Positions 36,129-44,901 of a DNA stretch of 64,000 nucleotides are shown one piece after another. The position numbers were made by a program, and so were the translations under genes. Below the pieces are notes generated by a model. It had not been told where the DNA came from. It saw only the letters and a program-made list of their open reading frames with translations, and ran no database searches. Numbering within the stretch: the first letter of the stretch is position 1; each line of letters starts with the position of its first letter. Source of the DNA: Flavobacteriales bacterium (GTDB taxonomy: Bacteria; Bacteroidota; Bacteroidia; Flavobacteriales; UBA7430); contig PAMD01000022.1 in assembly GCA_002707145.1 (NCBI GenBank), forward strand, positions 55,312 through 119,311. The letters run 5' to 3'.

Positions 36129-37121
36129 ATGTCTAAATACAGGAAGTCAATTTATTTAGCTTTTAAGGGTTTTGCCATGGGTGCTGCTAACGTAATCCCA
36201 GGAGTATCTGGAGGAACCATAGCTTTAGTGACGGGGATATATCAAGAACTGATCGATTCACTAAAATCTTTCGATAAAATTGCATTTGTACTTTTATTTA
36301 AAGGAAAATTTAAGGAGTTTACTACAAGAATCAATTTAAGTTTCTTTATTTCTCTTGGAATTGGAATCATTCTGAGTATTTTTAGCATTGCCAAATTATT
36401 TGACTGGCTCCTTAAATTTTATCCCACCTATATTTGGGCTTTCTTTTTTGGACTCATACTGGCCTCTGTTTTTTTTGTGGGTAAGACTGTGGAAAAATGG
36501 ACTTGGAAAGAAATTTCTTTCCTCATTTTTGGAGCTTTAGTCGCTATAATCTTATCATTCACTAATCCTGCACCCCAAGCAAATGAAAACTACTTTTTCA
36601 TATTTCTCTGTGGAATGGTTGGAATCAGCGGAATGCTACTCCCTGGTCTTTCGGGTTCCTACATTTTAATGCTACTCGGTAATTATAAATTATTGATGGT
36701 CGACTCAATTAACAACTTGGCAGAAATTATTGGATTAATATTGGCTTTAGATTTTTCATTCATTCTGAATATAGAAATGATGCAAAACTTAAACTATTTT
36801 TTACTTTTTCTTGGAGGATCTATTTTTGGAATGCTATGTTTTTCACAAGTTATTTCATGGATTTTTCATCGTTATAAAAATGTCACAATTTCCATGCTAA
36901 CAGGATTTGTATTTGGTTCCTTGGCGATTATTTGGCCTTGGAAAAATGAAATTACAAATTCAAACTTAATTAATAGACACGGTAAAGAAGTCGTTGTGGG
37001 TTACAATCGCTATTTTCCAGCTACTTTTGATTATTCTCTATGTATTACCCTTAGTTGTCTATTTATTGGAGTATTATGTATTTGGTCCATAGAAAAATTA
37101 AGTAAAGAAAAATCAAAATGA
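36129..37121 (+). CDS. DUF368 (PopT-type) membrane protein, putative polyprenyl-phosphate transporter
   Basis: 330-residue polytopic protein with about eight hydrophobic segments. It carries the DUF368 signatures AMGAANVIPGVSGGTIALVTGIY near the start and GMLLPGLSGSYILMLLGNY mid-protein, two inverted re-entrant-like PGxSG repeats. Members of this family (PopT) have been shown to recycle undecaprenyl phosphate across the membrane, supporting cell-wall and glycan synthesis. Starts 2 bp after the rhodanese stop; aroE overlaps its end by 4 bp. Confidence 0.87.
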   Translation: MSKYRKSIYLAFKGFAMGAANVIPGVSGGTIALVTGIYQELIDSLKSFDKIAFVLLFKGKFKEFTTRINLSFFISLGIGIILSIFSIAKLFDWLLKFYPTYIWAFFFGLILASVFFVGKTVEKWTWKEISFLIFGALVAIILSFTNPAPQANENYFFIFLCGMVGISGMLLPGLSGSYILMLLGNYKLLMVDSINNLAEIIGLILALDFSFILNIEMMQNLNYFLLFLGGSIFGMLCFSQVISWIFHRYKNVTISMLTGFVFGSLAIIWPWKNEITNSNLINRHGKEVVVGYNRYFPATFDYSLCITLSCLFIGVLCIWSIEKLSKEKSK

Positions 37122-37846
37122 GGAAATTTGGTCTCATTGGCAAATTACTCGATCACTCTTATTCCAAAACTTATTTCAAAGAAAAATTTAAGTATGAAAA
37201 AATTGGGGATGCTCAATATGAAAATTTCCCCCTTGAGGATGTAAAAGACTTCAAAGATTTAATTCAGCAACACACATTTACAGGAATCAATGTTACAATC
37301 CCTTTCAAAAGATCTATAATCTCATACCTAGACGAGCTTTCTCCTGAAGTAAATATTATTGGTGCTGTAAATACTATTTTATTTTCAGAGGGGAAAACAA
37401 TTGGATATAACACAGATACATATGGATTTAAAAGATCTATTAAACCCTTTCTTGAAAAAACTATGGAACGTGCATTAATACTGGGGACAGGTGGAGCATC
37501 AAAGGCAGTAGCCTTTGCACTGAATCAAATTGGAATAAATTGCTTGTTTGTCTCGAGAAACCCAGAAAAAAATCAAATTGCGTATGAGGAGGTAAATGAT
37601 CTAGTAATCAAACATCATCTACTAATCGTGAACGCTACTCCGCTTGGAATGTATCCTCAAATAAATTTTTGCCCTAAAATTCCTTTCGAAGAACTAACAG
37701 AAAAACATTTATTAGTTGATTTGGTCTACAACCCGGAAGAAAGTCTTTTTCTTAAAAAAGGAAAACATAATATGAGTAAAATTCTAAATGGCCATTCAAT
37801 GTTAATACACCAAGCAGAAGAATCATGGCGGATATGGAATACTTAA
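37118..37846 (+). CDS. aroE: Shikimate dehydrogenase
   Basis: NADPH-dependent reduction of 3-dehydroshikimate in aromatic amino-acid synthesis. GINVTIPFKRSII contains the catalytic lysine, GAVNTI and GYNTDTYGF form the substrate site, and ILGTGGASKAVAFAL is the nucleotide-binding loop. 242 aa, shorter than E. coli AroE (272) but typical of Bacteroidota. Overlaps DUF368 by ATGA and the opposing SCO1 gene by 4 bp at its 3' end, where the two stops share TTAA. Confidence 0.94.
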   Translation: MRKFGLIGKLLDHSYSKTYFKEKFKYEKIGDAQYENFPLEDVKDFKDLIQQHTFTGINVTIPFKRSIISYLDELSPEVNIIGAVNTILFSEGKTIGYNTDTYGFKRSIKPFLEKTMERALILGTGGASKAVAFALNQIGINCLFVSRNPEKNQIAYEEVNDLVIKHHLLIVNATPLGMYPQINFCPKIPFEELTEKHLLVDLVYNPEESLFLKKGKHNMSKILNGHSMLIHQAEESWRIWNT

Positions 37847-38499
37847 CGATATTCTCTTCGCAGAATCTCAATATCTGATTTTAGTCGTTTCATTTCATTT
37901 TTGAGAGTCCCATCATAATATCCTCTAATACGCTGAAATTTATCTATTAAAACAAAGTTTTCGGTATGAACGAAATCTCTTTCTCCACCATCTCCATCAG
38001 TTAATACAGCAAAGTAAGATTTTCTAGCAAGTGCATATATTTCTTTTTTATTTCCTGTTAACATGACCCACTTATCTGAATTGACTCCATACTCTTGGGC
38101 ATAAGCACGTAGGACTTCCACAGTATCCATTTCTGGATATACAGTATGCGAGACAAAAAAAATATCCTCGTCATCAATATAAAAATCATGCAAACCTTTC
38201 ATTTGAGTAGTCATCTTTGGACAAATTTTCGCACAAGTAGTAAAAAAGAAATCAGCCACATAAATTTTACCCTCTACATCTTTTAGAGTAATGGTATCCC
38301 CCATCTGACTGAGAAGTTTGAAATCTGAAATTCGATGATCTTTTTCTCCTACAAGCGAAGAATCAACCAATTTAGGGTTCACATCTGACGGCAGATATAT
38401 TTTAAGTTGTTTAGATGAATTAACTAAATTACAGGAAGAAAAAACAACTATTGACAGACAAAAAACAATTATCTTAAAATTAATTTTAACTTGGCACAT
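37843..38499 (-). CDS. SCO1/SenC-family lipoprotein (copper chaperone/thioredoxin-like)
   Basis: Membrane-anchored thioredoxin-fold protein probably involved in Cu delivery to cytochrome oxidase. A signal peptide ends in the lipobox VFSSC (C23), so the mature protein is a lipoprotein. The Sco copper motif CxxxC is in FFTTCAKICPKM and the distal His is in DFVHTENFVLID. 218 aa. No oxidase genes are nearby. A -7 box (38518-38525) lies just upstream. Confidence 0.9.
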   Translation of the reverse strand: MCQVKINFKIIVFCLSIVVFSSCNLVNSSKQLKIYLPSDVNPKLVDSSLVGEKDHRISDFKLLSQMGDTITLKDVEGKIYVADFFFTTCAKICPKMTTQMKGLHDFYIDDEDIFFVSHTVYPEMDTVEVLRAYAQEYGVNSDKWVMLTGNKKEIYALARKSYFAVLTDGDGGERDFVHTENFVLIDKFQRIRGYYDGTLKNEMKRLKSDIEILRREYR

Positions 38500-38517
38500 T
38501 AGTCTTCTAATTTTTTA

Positions 38518-38525
38518 CAAAAATA
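38518..38525 (-). promoter_or_regulatory. Possible -7 box for the SCO1-type gene
   Basis: On the minus strand TATTTTTG matches TAnnTTTG, 18 bp before the ATG. No well-spaced TTG upstream. Confidence 0.35.
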
Positions 38526-38564
38526 AAAATTAAACAAGCAGATTCATATCCAAAAAGATTCTTT

Positions 38565-39455
38565 TTACTTCAAAAACTGCAGAGATATTTTTTTGTTCTT
38601 AGCCCCTGCCGAATAGTCATAAAAACCCTCACCTGACTTTAATCCTAGCTTACCCGAAGTAACCATATTTACTAATAGTGGACATGGTGCATACTTTGGG
38701 TTACCAAAACCATTGTGAAGTACTTTCATGATTGATAGGCATACATCCAAGCCAATGAAATCTGCAAGATGAAGAGGTCCCATAGGGTGAGCCATACCCA
38801 ACATCATAACAGTATCTATTTCATGAACACCGGCTACTCCCTCATACAAAGTGTATATTGACTCATTAATCATGGGCATTAATATTCGATTAGCAACAAA
38901 ACCAGGATAATCATTTACCTCGACTGGAGACTTTTTAAGTTCTCTTGATAATTGCATAATTTTGTCTGTAACCAAATTAGATGTGGCATAACCACGAATA
39001 ATTTCCACAAGCATCATTACTGGAACAGGATTCATAAAATGCATACCAATCACTTTGTCTGGTCTTGATGTAACCGCACCTATTTTAGTAATTGAAATAG
39101 AGGAAGTATTAGAGGCCAATATGACTTCTGGGGCGCATAACTCATCCAATTGAGCAAATATCTTTAGTTTAACATTAATGTTTTCTGTCGCTGCTTCAAC
39201 AACCAGATCTACTCCTTTGAGTCCATCTTCTAAAGAAGTGAAGGGAAGTATATTAGACAGTGTAATTTGCTTTTGTGTAAGAGAAATTTTCTCTCTACTC
39301 AACATGCGATCTAGATTTTTTTCAATTGTCATAAGTCCTTTATCCAATAAAGCTTTGTCAATATCAATCAATGATACTTCGAAGCCACATTGGGCAAAGG
39401 TGTGCGCAATTCCGTTACCCATGGTTCCTGCGCCAATCACTGCTATTTTTTTCAT
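38565..39455 (-). CDS. 3-hydroxybutyryl-CoA dehydrogenase
   Basis: NAD-dependent oxidation of 3-hydroxyacyl-CoA, short-chain. Rossmann motif VIGAGTMGNGIAHTFAQ at the N-terminus; SNTSSISITKI and IGMHFMNPVPVMMLVEII include the catalytic Ser and His; NDYPGFVANRILMPMINE and GMAHPMGPLHLADFIGLD are the C-terminal domain signatures. 296 aa from the ATG at 39455, 4 bp after the sugar transferase stop; an ATG at 39485 adds 10 residues inside that gene. It is metabolically unrelated to its operon partners. Confidence 0.92.
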   Translation of the reverse strand: MKKIAVIGAGTMGNGIAHTFAQCGFEVSLIDIDKALLDKGLMTIEKNLDRMLSREKISLTQKQITLSNILPFTSLEDGLKGVDLVVEAATENINVKLKIFAQLDELCAPEVILASNTSSISITKIGAVTSRPDKVIGMHFMNPVPVMMLVEIIRGYATSNLVTDKIMQLSRELKKSPVEVNDYPGFVANRILMPMINESIYTLYEGVAGVHEIDTVMMLGMAHPMGPLHLADFIGLDVCLSIMKVLHNGFGNPKYAPCPLLVNMVTSGKLGLKSGEGFYDYSAGAKNKKISLQFLK

Positions 39456-39459
39456 AATT

Positions 39460-40878
39460 TTATTTTCCACGTCCCTGAAAGACAATTTTAAATGTATAAA
39501 TCAAAACTTTTAAGTCGTTAAATATCGACATGTTCTCAATATAAATGATATCGTATTTTAATCGATCGACCATTTCATCTACCGTACTTGCGTAGCCAAA
39601 TCTAACCATACCCCAAGAAGTAATCCCTGGCTTAACCTTTCTAATATGCTTGTAATGAGGTGCTTTATCAATAATTTTAGATGCAAAATATAATCTCTCC
39701 GGACGAGGACCCACCAATGACATCTCGCCAATAATCACATTCCAAAATTGTGGTAATTCGTCTATTCGGTATTGACGCATAAACTTTCCCCACTTGGTGA
39801 TTCGAGGATCGTGGTCTACGGATAATTGAGGGCCATTTATTTCGGCATCAACGATCATAGATCTAAATTTGATGATTTTAAATATATCGCCGCGAAGTCC
39901 AATGCGTTCTTGTAAGAAAAAAATAGGTCCTTTAGATCCTAGTTTAACTAATATTATGGAGACAATATATATTGGAGAAAGAATTATAATAGCAATCATA
40001 GAAAATACAATATCCAAAAAACGCTTGAGGGTAAATTGCCAAACAGGCATTAAATCGTGTTTTATTTCAATCAAAGGGACATCAAAAATTGATTTCATCC
40101 TGACCTTCCCTGACAATAAATCATAATTATTTGGCTTGACCTTAATTAATATGTCTATTCCTTCCAAATCATTAATAATCTCCTCAAGAATTAAATTTTG
40201 TTCAGATTGCTCAATTGCTATTAAAACCTCTTCGATGTTTTTTGACAGAATTACTTTTTTCAAATCTTTGTACGAACCCAAGTATGGAATATATTTTTTT
40301 AATATTGTGCCTTGATCATCCATTCCATTCACAAAACCAACTATAAGATTTCCTCCAGATTTGGATTGATTCACTAAATTTTGATACATTTCTACGGCAC
40401 TGGAAGATCCTCCAATGATTAAAGTTTTAAAGCCTATTTGCCGATTATGAATCTGATAAACTGTCCGGCTAGTTAAGATGAAACGGAAAGCATAAGTAAA
40501 AACAAAATGTAATACAAATAAAACAGAAGCGGAAGTATAATAAGTAACATAACTTGAAATAACATCATCGAGAATTGCTAAAAAAAATATAACTAAGACC
40601 CCCGCAAGAGTTTGAACCAAGGTTTGGACAAACTCATTTAATCTTGAACGTCGATATATATTTCTATAATGTCCAAAAAGTGAATAAAGTATAATCCAAA
40701 ATAAAGGGACTAAAACCATGCCCATCCAAAATTTAAAGGTCAAAGTTAGATTCAAACTAAAACCAAACAAGTCAGACTCTACAACTTGTTTTCGATAGCT
40801 AAAAAAAAGAAACCAAACTATTGAGGACGAAATTAGATCAAGAAAAACATACTTGATTGTTTGAATAGTTTTATTCAT
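39460..40878 (-). CDS. Polyprenyl-phosphate sugar-1-phosphate transferase (WbaP/exopolysaccharide type)
   Basis: Initiating enzyme for a surface polysaccharide, moving a sugar-1-phosphate onto undecaprenyl phosphate. Four N-terminal membrane helices (about residues 5-135) lead into a CoA-binding/Rossmann-like domain (about 150-265; FKTLIIGGSSSAVEMYQ), another helix, and the catalytic bacterial sugar-transferase domain from about 285 with LKRFLDIVFS, LQERIGLRGDIFKIIKFRSM, RITKWGKFMRQYRIDELPQFWNVIIGEMSLVGPRPE. The start at 40878 (MNKTIQ, 472 aa) overlaps the preceding stop by one base (TAATG). No glycosyltransferases follow, so the rest of the pathway lies elsewhere. Confidence 0.9.
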   Translation of the reverse strand: MNKTIQTIKYVFLDLISSSIVWFLFFSYRKQVVESDLFGFSLNLTLTFKFWMGMVLVPLFWIILYSLFGHYRNIYRRSRLNEFVQTLVQTLAGVLVIFFLAILDDVISSYVTYYTSASVLFVLHFVFTYAFRFILTSRTVYQIHNRQIGFKTLIIGGSSSAVEMYQNLVNQSKSGGNLIVGFVNGMDDQGTILKKYIPYLGSYKDLKKVILSKNIEEVLIAIEQSEQNLILEEIINDLEGIDILIKVKPNNYDLLSGKVRMKSIFDVPLIEIKHDLMPVWQFTLKRFLDIVFSMIAIIILSPIYIVSIILVKLGSKGPIFFLQERIGLRGDIFKIIKFRSMIVDAEINGPQLSVDHDPRITKWGKFMRQYRIDELPQFWNVIIGEMSLVGPRPERLYFASKIIDKAPHYKHIRKVKPGITSWGMVRFGYASTVDEMVDRLKYDIIYIENMSIFNDLKVLIYTFKIVFQGRGK

Positions 40879-41783
40879 TACTGATCGTGTAGCCATTTGA
40901 TATTATCAAAATAAAAAGTGGCAGTCTCTTGGGAGGAGTTTTTTACTGCCCCTAAAAAAACGCCAAACTCATCGGATGAATTCCCTAGATTAATCTGATT
41001 GGTCATGTGTATATATATTTTATTCCAATCTTCGGTTGGATTTAGTTGAATAGATTCAAACTTATTTATCAACCCCGATGAAACATCTCTGACAGCAACT
41101 CCTAATTTAAAAGAGTGATCACAGCGATAATTCATTTCGAGCATAGTTTGATTATACATAGATGAAATGGGAGTAAATTCAGAAGAAATTAGTTCAAAAA
41201 AATCATTAGTGTCATCCAAATAAATGACTCCTGAGACTCCTCCCTCAAAAACCAAACTATCCACAACATTTGAGATCATTGTCGTATCACTATTAGAAGT
41301 AGCTTCAAAAACTGCCCCGGCATCTTCAAAATCTTCAATAAAAAGAAAATTTACCTCATCCGCATATTTGGTTCTTGCTTGAACAGTCACTGTACTATCT
41401 AAAAAAAGTTCAACTGAATTAGAGGAAGATGAAGCATATGTTTGTCCATTAAACAGATACAAATCACATATTTCATAGAAAGGATAAATACTTCTAGTAG
41501 CAGATATACCATTAGCCTTGATTCCTGGAAAAATTGTGAAATCGTGAAATCCTTGGCTTAAAACAGGAATTGTACAAGGCAATTCAAAAACACCTAAAAA
41601 TATGCCATCCATAGTGACCCATGCATCAGTGATTTTTTGAGAATCGCTTCCTTCAAAGTTAAACGTCTCTAGGTCTAAAGATTCAATACAGAGATATGAA
41701 GGAGTTTGAGCATTGAAATAATCTTTAGAGCAACAACAAAACAAGAGAAGAAATACTAGAAAAGGGTATATAGATTTATGCAT
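40878..41783 (-). CDS. Lipoprotein of unknown function
   Basis: Predicted lipoprotein of 301 aa: signal peptide MHKSIYPFLVFLLLFCCC with a Cys-rich lipobox, then an all-beta-looking extracellular part. The region around WVTMDGIFLGVFELPCTIPVLSQGFHDFTIFPGIKANG resembles a PEGA-like surface domain, and the C-terminal half (from about residue 145) resembles a carbohydrate-binding-type jelly roll (FIEDFED at the start, FYFDNIKW at the end). No enzyme motif seen. The start 41783 is preceded by AAAAGGA and overlaps the oxidoreductase stop by 8 bp. Translation coupling on both sides makes it an integral part of this operon. Confidence 0.75.
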   Translation of the reverse strand: MHKSIYPFLVFLLLFCCCSKDYFNAQTPSYLCIESLDLETFNFEGSDSQKITDAWVTMDGIFLGVFELPCTIPVLSQGFHDFTIFPGIKANGISATRSIYPFYEICDLYLFNGQTYASSSSNSVELFLDSTVTVQARTKYADEVNFLFIEDFEDAGAVFEATSNSDTTMISNVVDSLVFEGGVSGVIYLDDTNDFFELISSEFTPISSMYNQTMLEMNYRCDHSFKLGVAVRDVSSGLINKFESIQLNPTEDWNKIYIHMTNQINLGNSSDEFGVFLGAVKNSSQETATFYFDNIKWLHDQ

Positions 41784-42765
41784 TCCTTTTATTTTTATCA
41801 ATTCTATCTGTAACTTTATCCATAATTAAATTGGCAATTTTTAGGGCCTTAGACCCATCTTGTAACGAAACCATAGGCAAATTATTATTTTTTATACATA
41901 CAGCAAAAGTACGCAATTCCTCACGGATAGCATTCAATTGTTTTACACGAGGCTTTTCATAACTCACAAACTTTTTGGTTCCATTTAGATCGACTGGAAA
42001 CTTGATTTTAAGGGGATTCCAAGATTGCGTATCTGAGAGTTTAACTATTTCAGTTTTCTTATTCAAGAAGTCGATAGATATATAGCGATCTTTTTGAAAT
42101 ATGCGAGTTTTGCGCATCTCCTTCATGGAGACCCTGCTGGATGTTAAATTTGCCACACATCCATTTTCGAACTCAATTCTGGCATTACATATATCAGGAC
42201 TTTCTGTAATAACAGCAACACCACTAGTATGTATATGAGATACTTCTGATTTCACAATATGCAAAATCACATCAATATCATGTATCATTAAATCTAAAAC
42301 AACCGATACATCTGTTCCTCTGAGATTATATTTAGATAAACGATGTGTCTCTATAAACAATGGAGCTTCTATATATGATTTTGCTGCTAGAAAAGCAGGA
42401 TTAAATCGCTCAACATGTCCTACCTGAATTTTCAAATCTATACCCTCCGCTATTCTCATCAATTCTTTAGCTTCAGCATACGTATTAGTAACAGGCTTTT
42501 CAATAAAGATATGTTTCCCAGCTAAGAGAGCCTTTTTGGCACATTCAAAATGAGACAAGGTAGGAGTTACAATATCAATGACTTCAGTTGCCTCGATTAG
42601 TTCTGCCATGGAATCAAAAGCCATTACAGAAAGACCCTTACTTAACTCCCTTGATAACTCTACATCAGGATCAAAAAAACCTAAAAGCTCAAAATCTGGC
42701 AAGCTCTTAAGAATTTTAATGTGAATTTTTCCTAAGTGACCCGCACCCAATACAGCAATTTTCAT
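41776..42765 (-). CDS. Gfo/Idh/MocA-family oxidoreductase
   Basis: NAD(P)-dependent sugar (derivative) dehydrogenase-like protein, 329 aa. N-terminal Rossmann fold KIAVLGAGHLGKIHIK, family signature GKHIFIEKPVTNTYAEAK, and a conserved His in MIHDIDVILHI. Members modify UDP-sugars or inositols; here the neighbouring sugar transferase suggests a nucleotide-sugar substrate. The start at 42765 (MKIAVLGAG) is preferred over an ATG at 42783. First gene of a four-gene operon with a -7 box 15 bp upstream. Confidence 0.87.
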   Translation of the reverse strand: MKIAVLGAGHLGKIHIKILKSLPDFELLGFFDPDVELSRELSKGLSVMAFDSMAELIEATEVIDIVTPTLSHFECAKKALLAGKHIFIEKPVTNTYAEAKELMRIAEGIDLKIQVGHVERFNPAFLAAKSYIEAPLFIETHRLSKYNLRGTDVSVVLDLMIHDIDVILHIVKSEVSHIHTSGVAVITESPDICNARIEFENGCVANLTSSRVSMKEMRKTRIFQKDRYISIDFLNKKTEIVKLSDTQSWNPLKIKFPVDLNGTKKFVSYEKPRVKQLNAIREELRTFAVCIKNNNLPMVSLQDGSKALKIANLIMDKVTDRIDKNKRNA

Positions 42766-42780
42766 ATTTAATATTTGTAT

Positions 42781-42788
42781 CAAAAATA
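42781..42788 (-). promoter_or_regulatory. Possible -7 box for the Gfo/Idh operon
   Basis: Minus-strand TATTTTTG, a match to TAnnTTTG, 15 bp before the start. It suggests a very short leader. No -33 TTG was found. Confidence 0.35.
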
Positions 42789-42862
42789 ATATTTTACTAA
42801 GACGAAAAGGAATACTTAATGTAATTTTTGCTAGAAACTTTCATTTTAATAGATTCGCAGAT

Positions 42863-43522
42863 ATGAATTTAATAGATTTAGCAAAACACCAAGGGCAAAG
42901 AAGAAAACTTATTGAAGAACTCACCAAAATGGGAATTGAATCAAAAGAAGTCCTTGAAGCCATGCTAAAAGTTCCAAGACATTTCTTTCTAGATTCTACC
43001 TTTGAAAATTTTGCCTACCAAAACAAGGCATTCCCTATAGGTAATGAACAAACTATTTCTCACCCGTATACGGTTGCTTTTCAGTCTGAAGTACTAAATA
43101 TAAAAAAGGGACAAAGAGTACTAGAAATTGGAACTGGATCAGGATACCAAACAGCTGTTTTGTTTTTTATGGGTGCAACAGTTTATTCCATAGAAAGACA
43201 ACATGAATTATTTGTCAAAACAAAAAGTATTCTCACTGAAATGAGAATCAAAGCAAAATTATCCTATGGAGATGGCTATCTAGGGCTTCCAGAATATGCA
43301 CCCTTTGATAAAATTATTATCACCGCGGGAAGCCCTGAGATTCCTGAGATCCTATTCAAACAACTTAAGATAGGTGGATTTATGCTTGTGCCATTGGGGA
43401 AAGAAAATCAGATAATGACACTTATTATAAAAACCTCAAAAAATGAGTCTAAGAAAATTGAATTTGATAACTTCAATGAGAGTCATTTTCGCTTTGTTCC
43501 TATGCTTAGAAACAAGAAATAA
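42863..43522 (+). CDS. pcm: Protein-L-isoaspartate O-methyltransferase
   Basis: SAM-dependent repair enzyme that methylates isoaspartyl residues of aged proteins. VLEIGTGSGYQTAVLFFMG is the SAM-binding motif I, KIIITAGSPEIPEILFKQLKIGGFMLVPLG the conserved post-motif region, and PIGNEQTISHPYTVAFQ the substrate loop. 219 aa, full length. Single gene. Confidence 0.93.
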   Translation: MNLIDLAKHQGQRRKLIEELTKMGIESKEVLEAMLKVPRHFFLDSTFENFAYQNKAFPIGNEQTISHPYTVAFQSEVLNIKKGQRVLEIGTGSGYQTAVLFFMGATVYSIERQHELFVKTKSILTEMRIKAKLSYGDGYLGLPEYAPFDKIIITAGSPEIPEILFKQLKIGGFMLVPLGKENQIMTLIIKTSKNESKKIEFDNFNESHFRFVPMLRNKK

Positions 43523-43758
43523 GGTATTTTTTGCAAATTTATATCCTAAAAATTAGGCTTTAAAAGCCATTATGAGAAAAAAATAGCAGTATAAACAGTT
43601 ACTTAGAGGATATTCAAAAACACCTCAACTCATATTATCATTGAGATAATCGACCTTTTAAACAACAACATGTTAATAAGGTGAAAACTAGTATTAACAT
43701 GGGGACTGATTTTTCTAGAAATTGCAATTGATAAAAATTACTAATTAAAATAAACATT

Positions 43759-44205
43759 ATGAAAAAGTTTATCACAACTTTGTGTGCACTTGCCCTTACT
43801 GTAACAGTAGCAAATGCACAAACAACAAAAGGAACAATGACCTTTGGAATTTCTGACAACTTTACAACTGCATCTACTGGAACTGATGCAAATGTAGGTT
43901 ACTTTGTTATGGACGGAATTATGGTAAGCGCCAACTTCCACATGGACATGGCTGACGAAGGTGAAACCAACTGGGGATTCGGAGCAAGGTATTATTACGG
44001 CGATGATGGTCTTTGGGGTGGTTTGTCTGCTAAAAATGGACATGACCATGAAACAGAGGAAGATACTGTTGACATGATGGTTCAGGTTGGTTATTCAAAA
44101 GCGTTAGGTATGGATGGCAAACTATGGTTTGAACCGACATTAGATTATGACATGGCTGGTGATGGATCATTAGGTCTTGGTGCTGGTTTTAGACTTGCAT
44201 TTTAG
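43759..44205 (+). CDS. Small secreted/outer-membrane beta-barrel-like protein
   Basis: 148 aa with a clear signal peptide (MKKFITTLCALALTVTVANAQ). The rest is Gly/Asp-rich with alternating strand-like segments and an aromatic C-terminus (GAGFRLAF), typical of a small outer-membrane barrel. An acidic, His-containing loop NGHDHETEEDTVD might bind metal. No family recognised with certainty. A strong terminator 15 bp downstream ends the unit. The 236-bp gap before it has only a small palindrome (43556-43568, GGCTTTAAAAGCC). Confidence 0.75.
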   Translation: MKKFITTLCALALTVTVANAQTTKGTMTFGISDNFTTASTGTDANVGYFVMDGIMVSANFHMDMADEGETNWGFGARYYYGDDGLWGGLSAKNGHDHETEEDTVDMMVQVGYSKALGMDGKLWFEPTLDYDMAGDGSLGLGAGFRLAF

Positions 44206-44220
44206 TAACAATCATTATAT

Positions 44221-44252
44221 ACAAAAAAGGGAGCCTTGGCTCCCTTTTTTGT
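44221..44252 (+). terminator. Strong intrinsic terminator after the small secreted protein
   Basis: Perfect 15-bp inverted repeat, arms 44221-44235 and 44238-44252, including a GGGAGCC-TT-GGCTCCC core flanked by A6 and T6. Efficient in both directions. Confidence 0.93.
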
Positions 44253-44261
44253 ATTAAATAA

Positions 44262-44894
44262 ATGGATAATATGAAAAATTTAGTTCTTTTTACCATAATA
44301 AGTATAAGTACGAATTATGTCTTTGCTCAAAAAAATGGACCTACCTCAGGTGACTGGGCTTTGTCTTCAAATGCAAGTTCTTTGCTAAATTACACAGGAA
44401 ACTTATTCAACAGTTCAGCTAATAGCCCAGAAATTAGCTTTCAGAACGAAGAGATGTCGTTGCACGGAAAATTATTTATTAACGACTCTACTGCATGGCG
44501 TGGAGGGGTAAATGTACAAATGCTATCAAAAACGACAGATTTACTTCTTGGAGAGACTCCTTACACAAGTAAAGAATCTAGCTACTCTTTGACAATCACT
44601 TTAGGAAAAGAATTTAGAAAAGGAAGCAATAGACTACAAGGATTCTATGGATACGGATCACACATAATGGTGAGTACAAACTCATATGAAGATGGAATAT
44701 CTGAAGGAGAAGAGGAGAATTCTAATATGGGCATAGGGATAAATACCTTTATTGGAGCCGAATACTTCTTTAGACCGAAAATGAGTTTGGGAGCGGAATA
44801 CAGTCATAGTATTTCTTACAAGGAGAGTGATAATGAAAAAAGCTTTAGTATTTCGGGACAAACCACAGCAATCTTTCTTAGTTTATACTTTTAA
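44262..44894 (+). CDS. Outer-membrane beta-barrel-like protein
   Basis: 210 aa (or 207 from ATG 44271). Signal peptide NLVLFTIISISTNYVFA, then strands such as WRGGVNVQML, SSYSLTITLGKEF, RLQGFYGYGSHIMV, GINTFIGAEYFF, KMSLGAEYSHSISY and the C-terminal TTAIFLSLYF with terminal Phe, fitting an eight-stranded OmpA/OmpX-like barrel. No specific function visible. The gene begins 9 bp after the terminator of the previous one, leaving little room for a separate promoter. Confidence 0.78.
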   Translation: MDNMKNLVLFTIISISTNYVFAQKNGPTSGDWALSSNASSLLNYTGNLFNSSANSPEISFQNEEMSLHGKLFINDSTAWRGGVNVQMLSKTTDLLLGETPYTSKESSYSLTITLGKEFRKGSNRLQGFYGYGSHIMVSTNSYEDGISEGEEENSNMGIGINTFIGAEYFFRPKMSLGAEYSHSISYKESDNEKSFSISGQTTAIFLSLYF

Positions 44895-44901
44895 AAAATA
44901 T

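Noticed and set aside
43556..43568. GGCTTTAAAAGCC palindrome after pcm as a terminator
   Set aside because: Short stem without following T run; too weak to call.
43741..44049. 102-codon minus-strand frame opposite the small secreted protein
   Set aside because: Cys/Ser/Val-rich artefact of the reverse strand of a Gly/Asp-rich gene that has a clear signal peptide; the plus-strand gene is followed by a perfect terminator.
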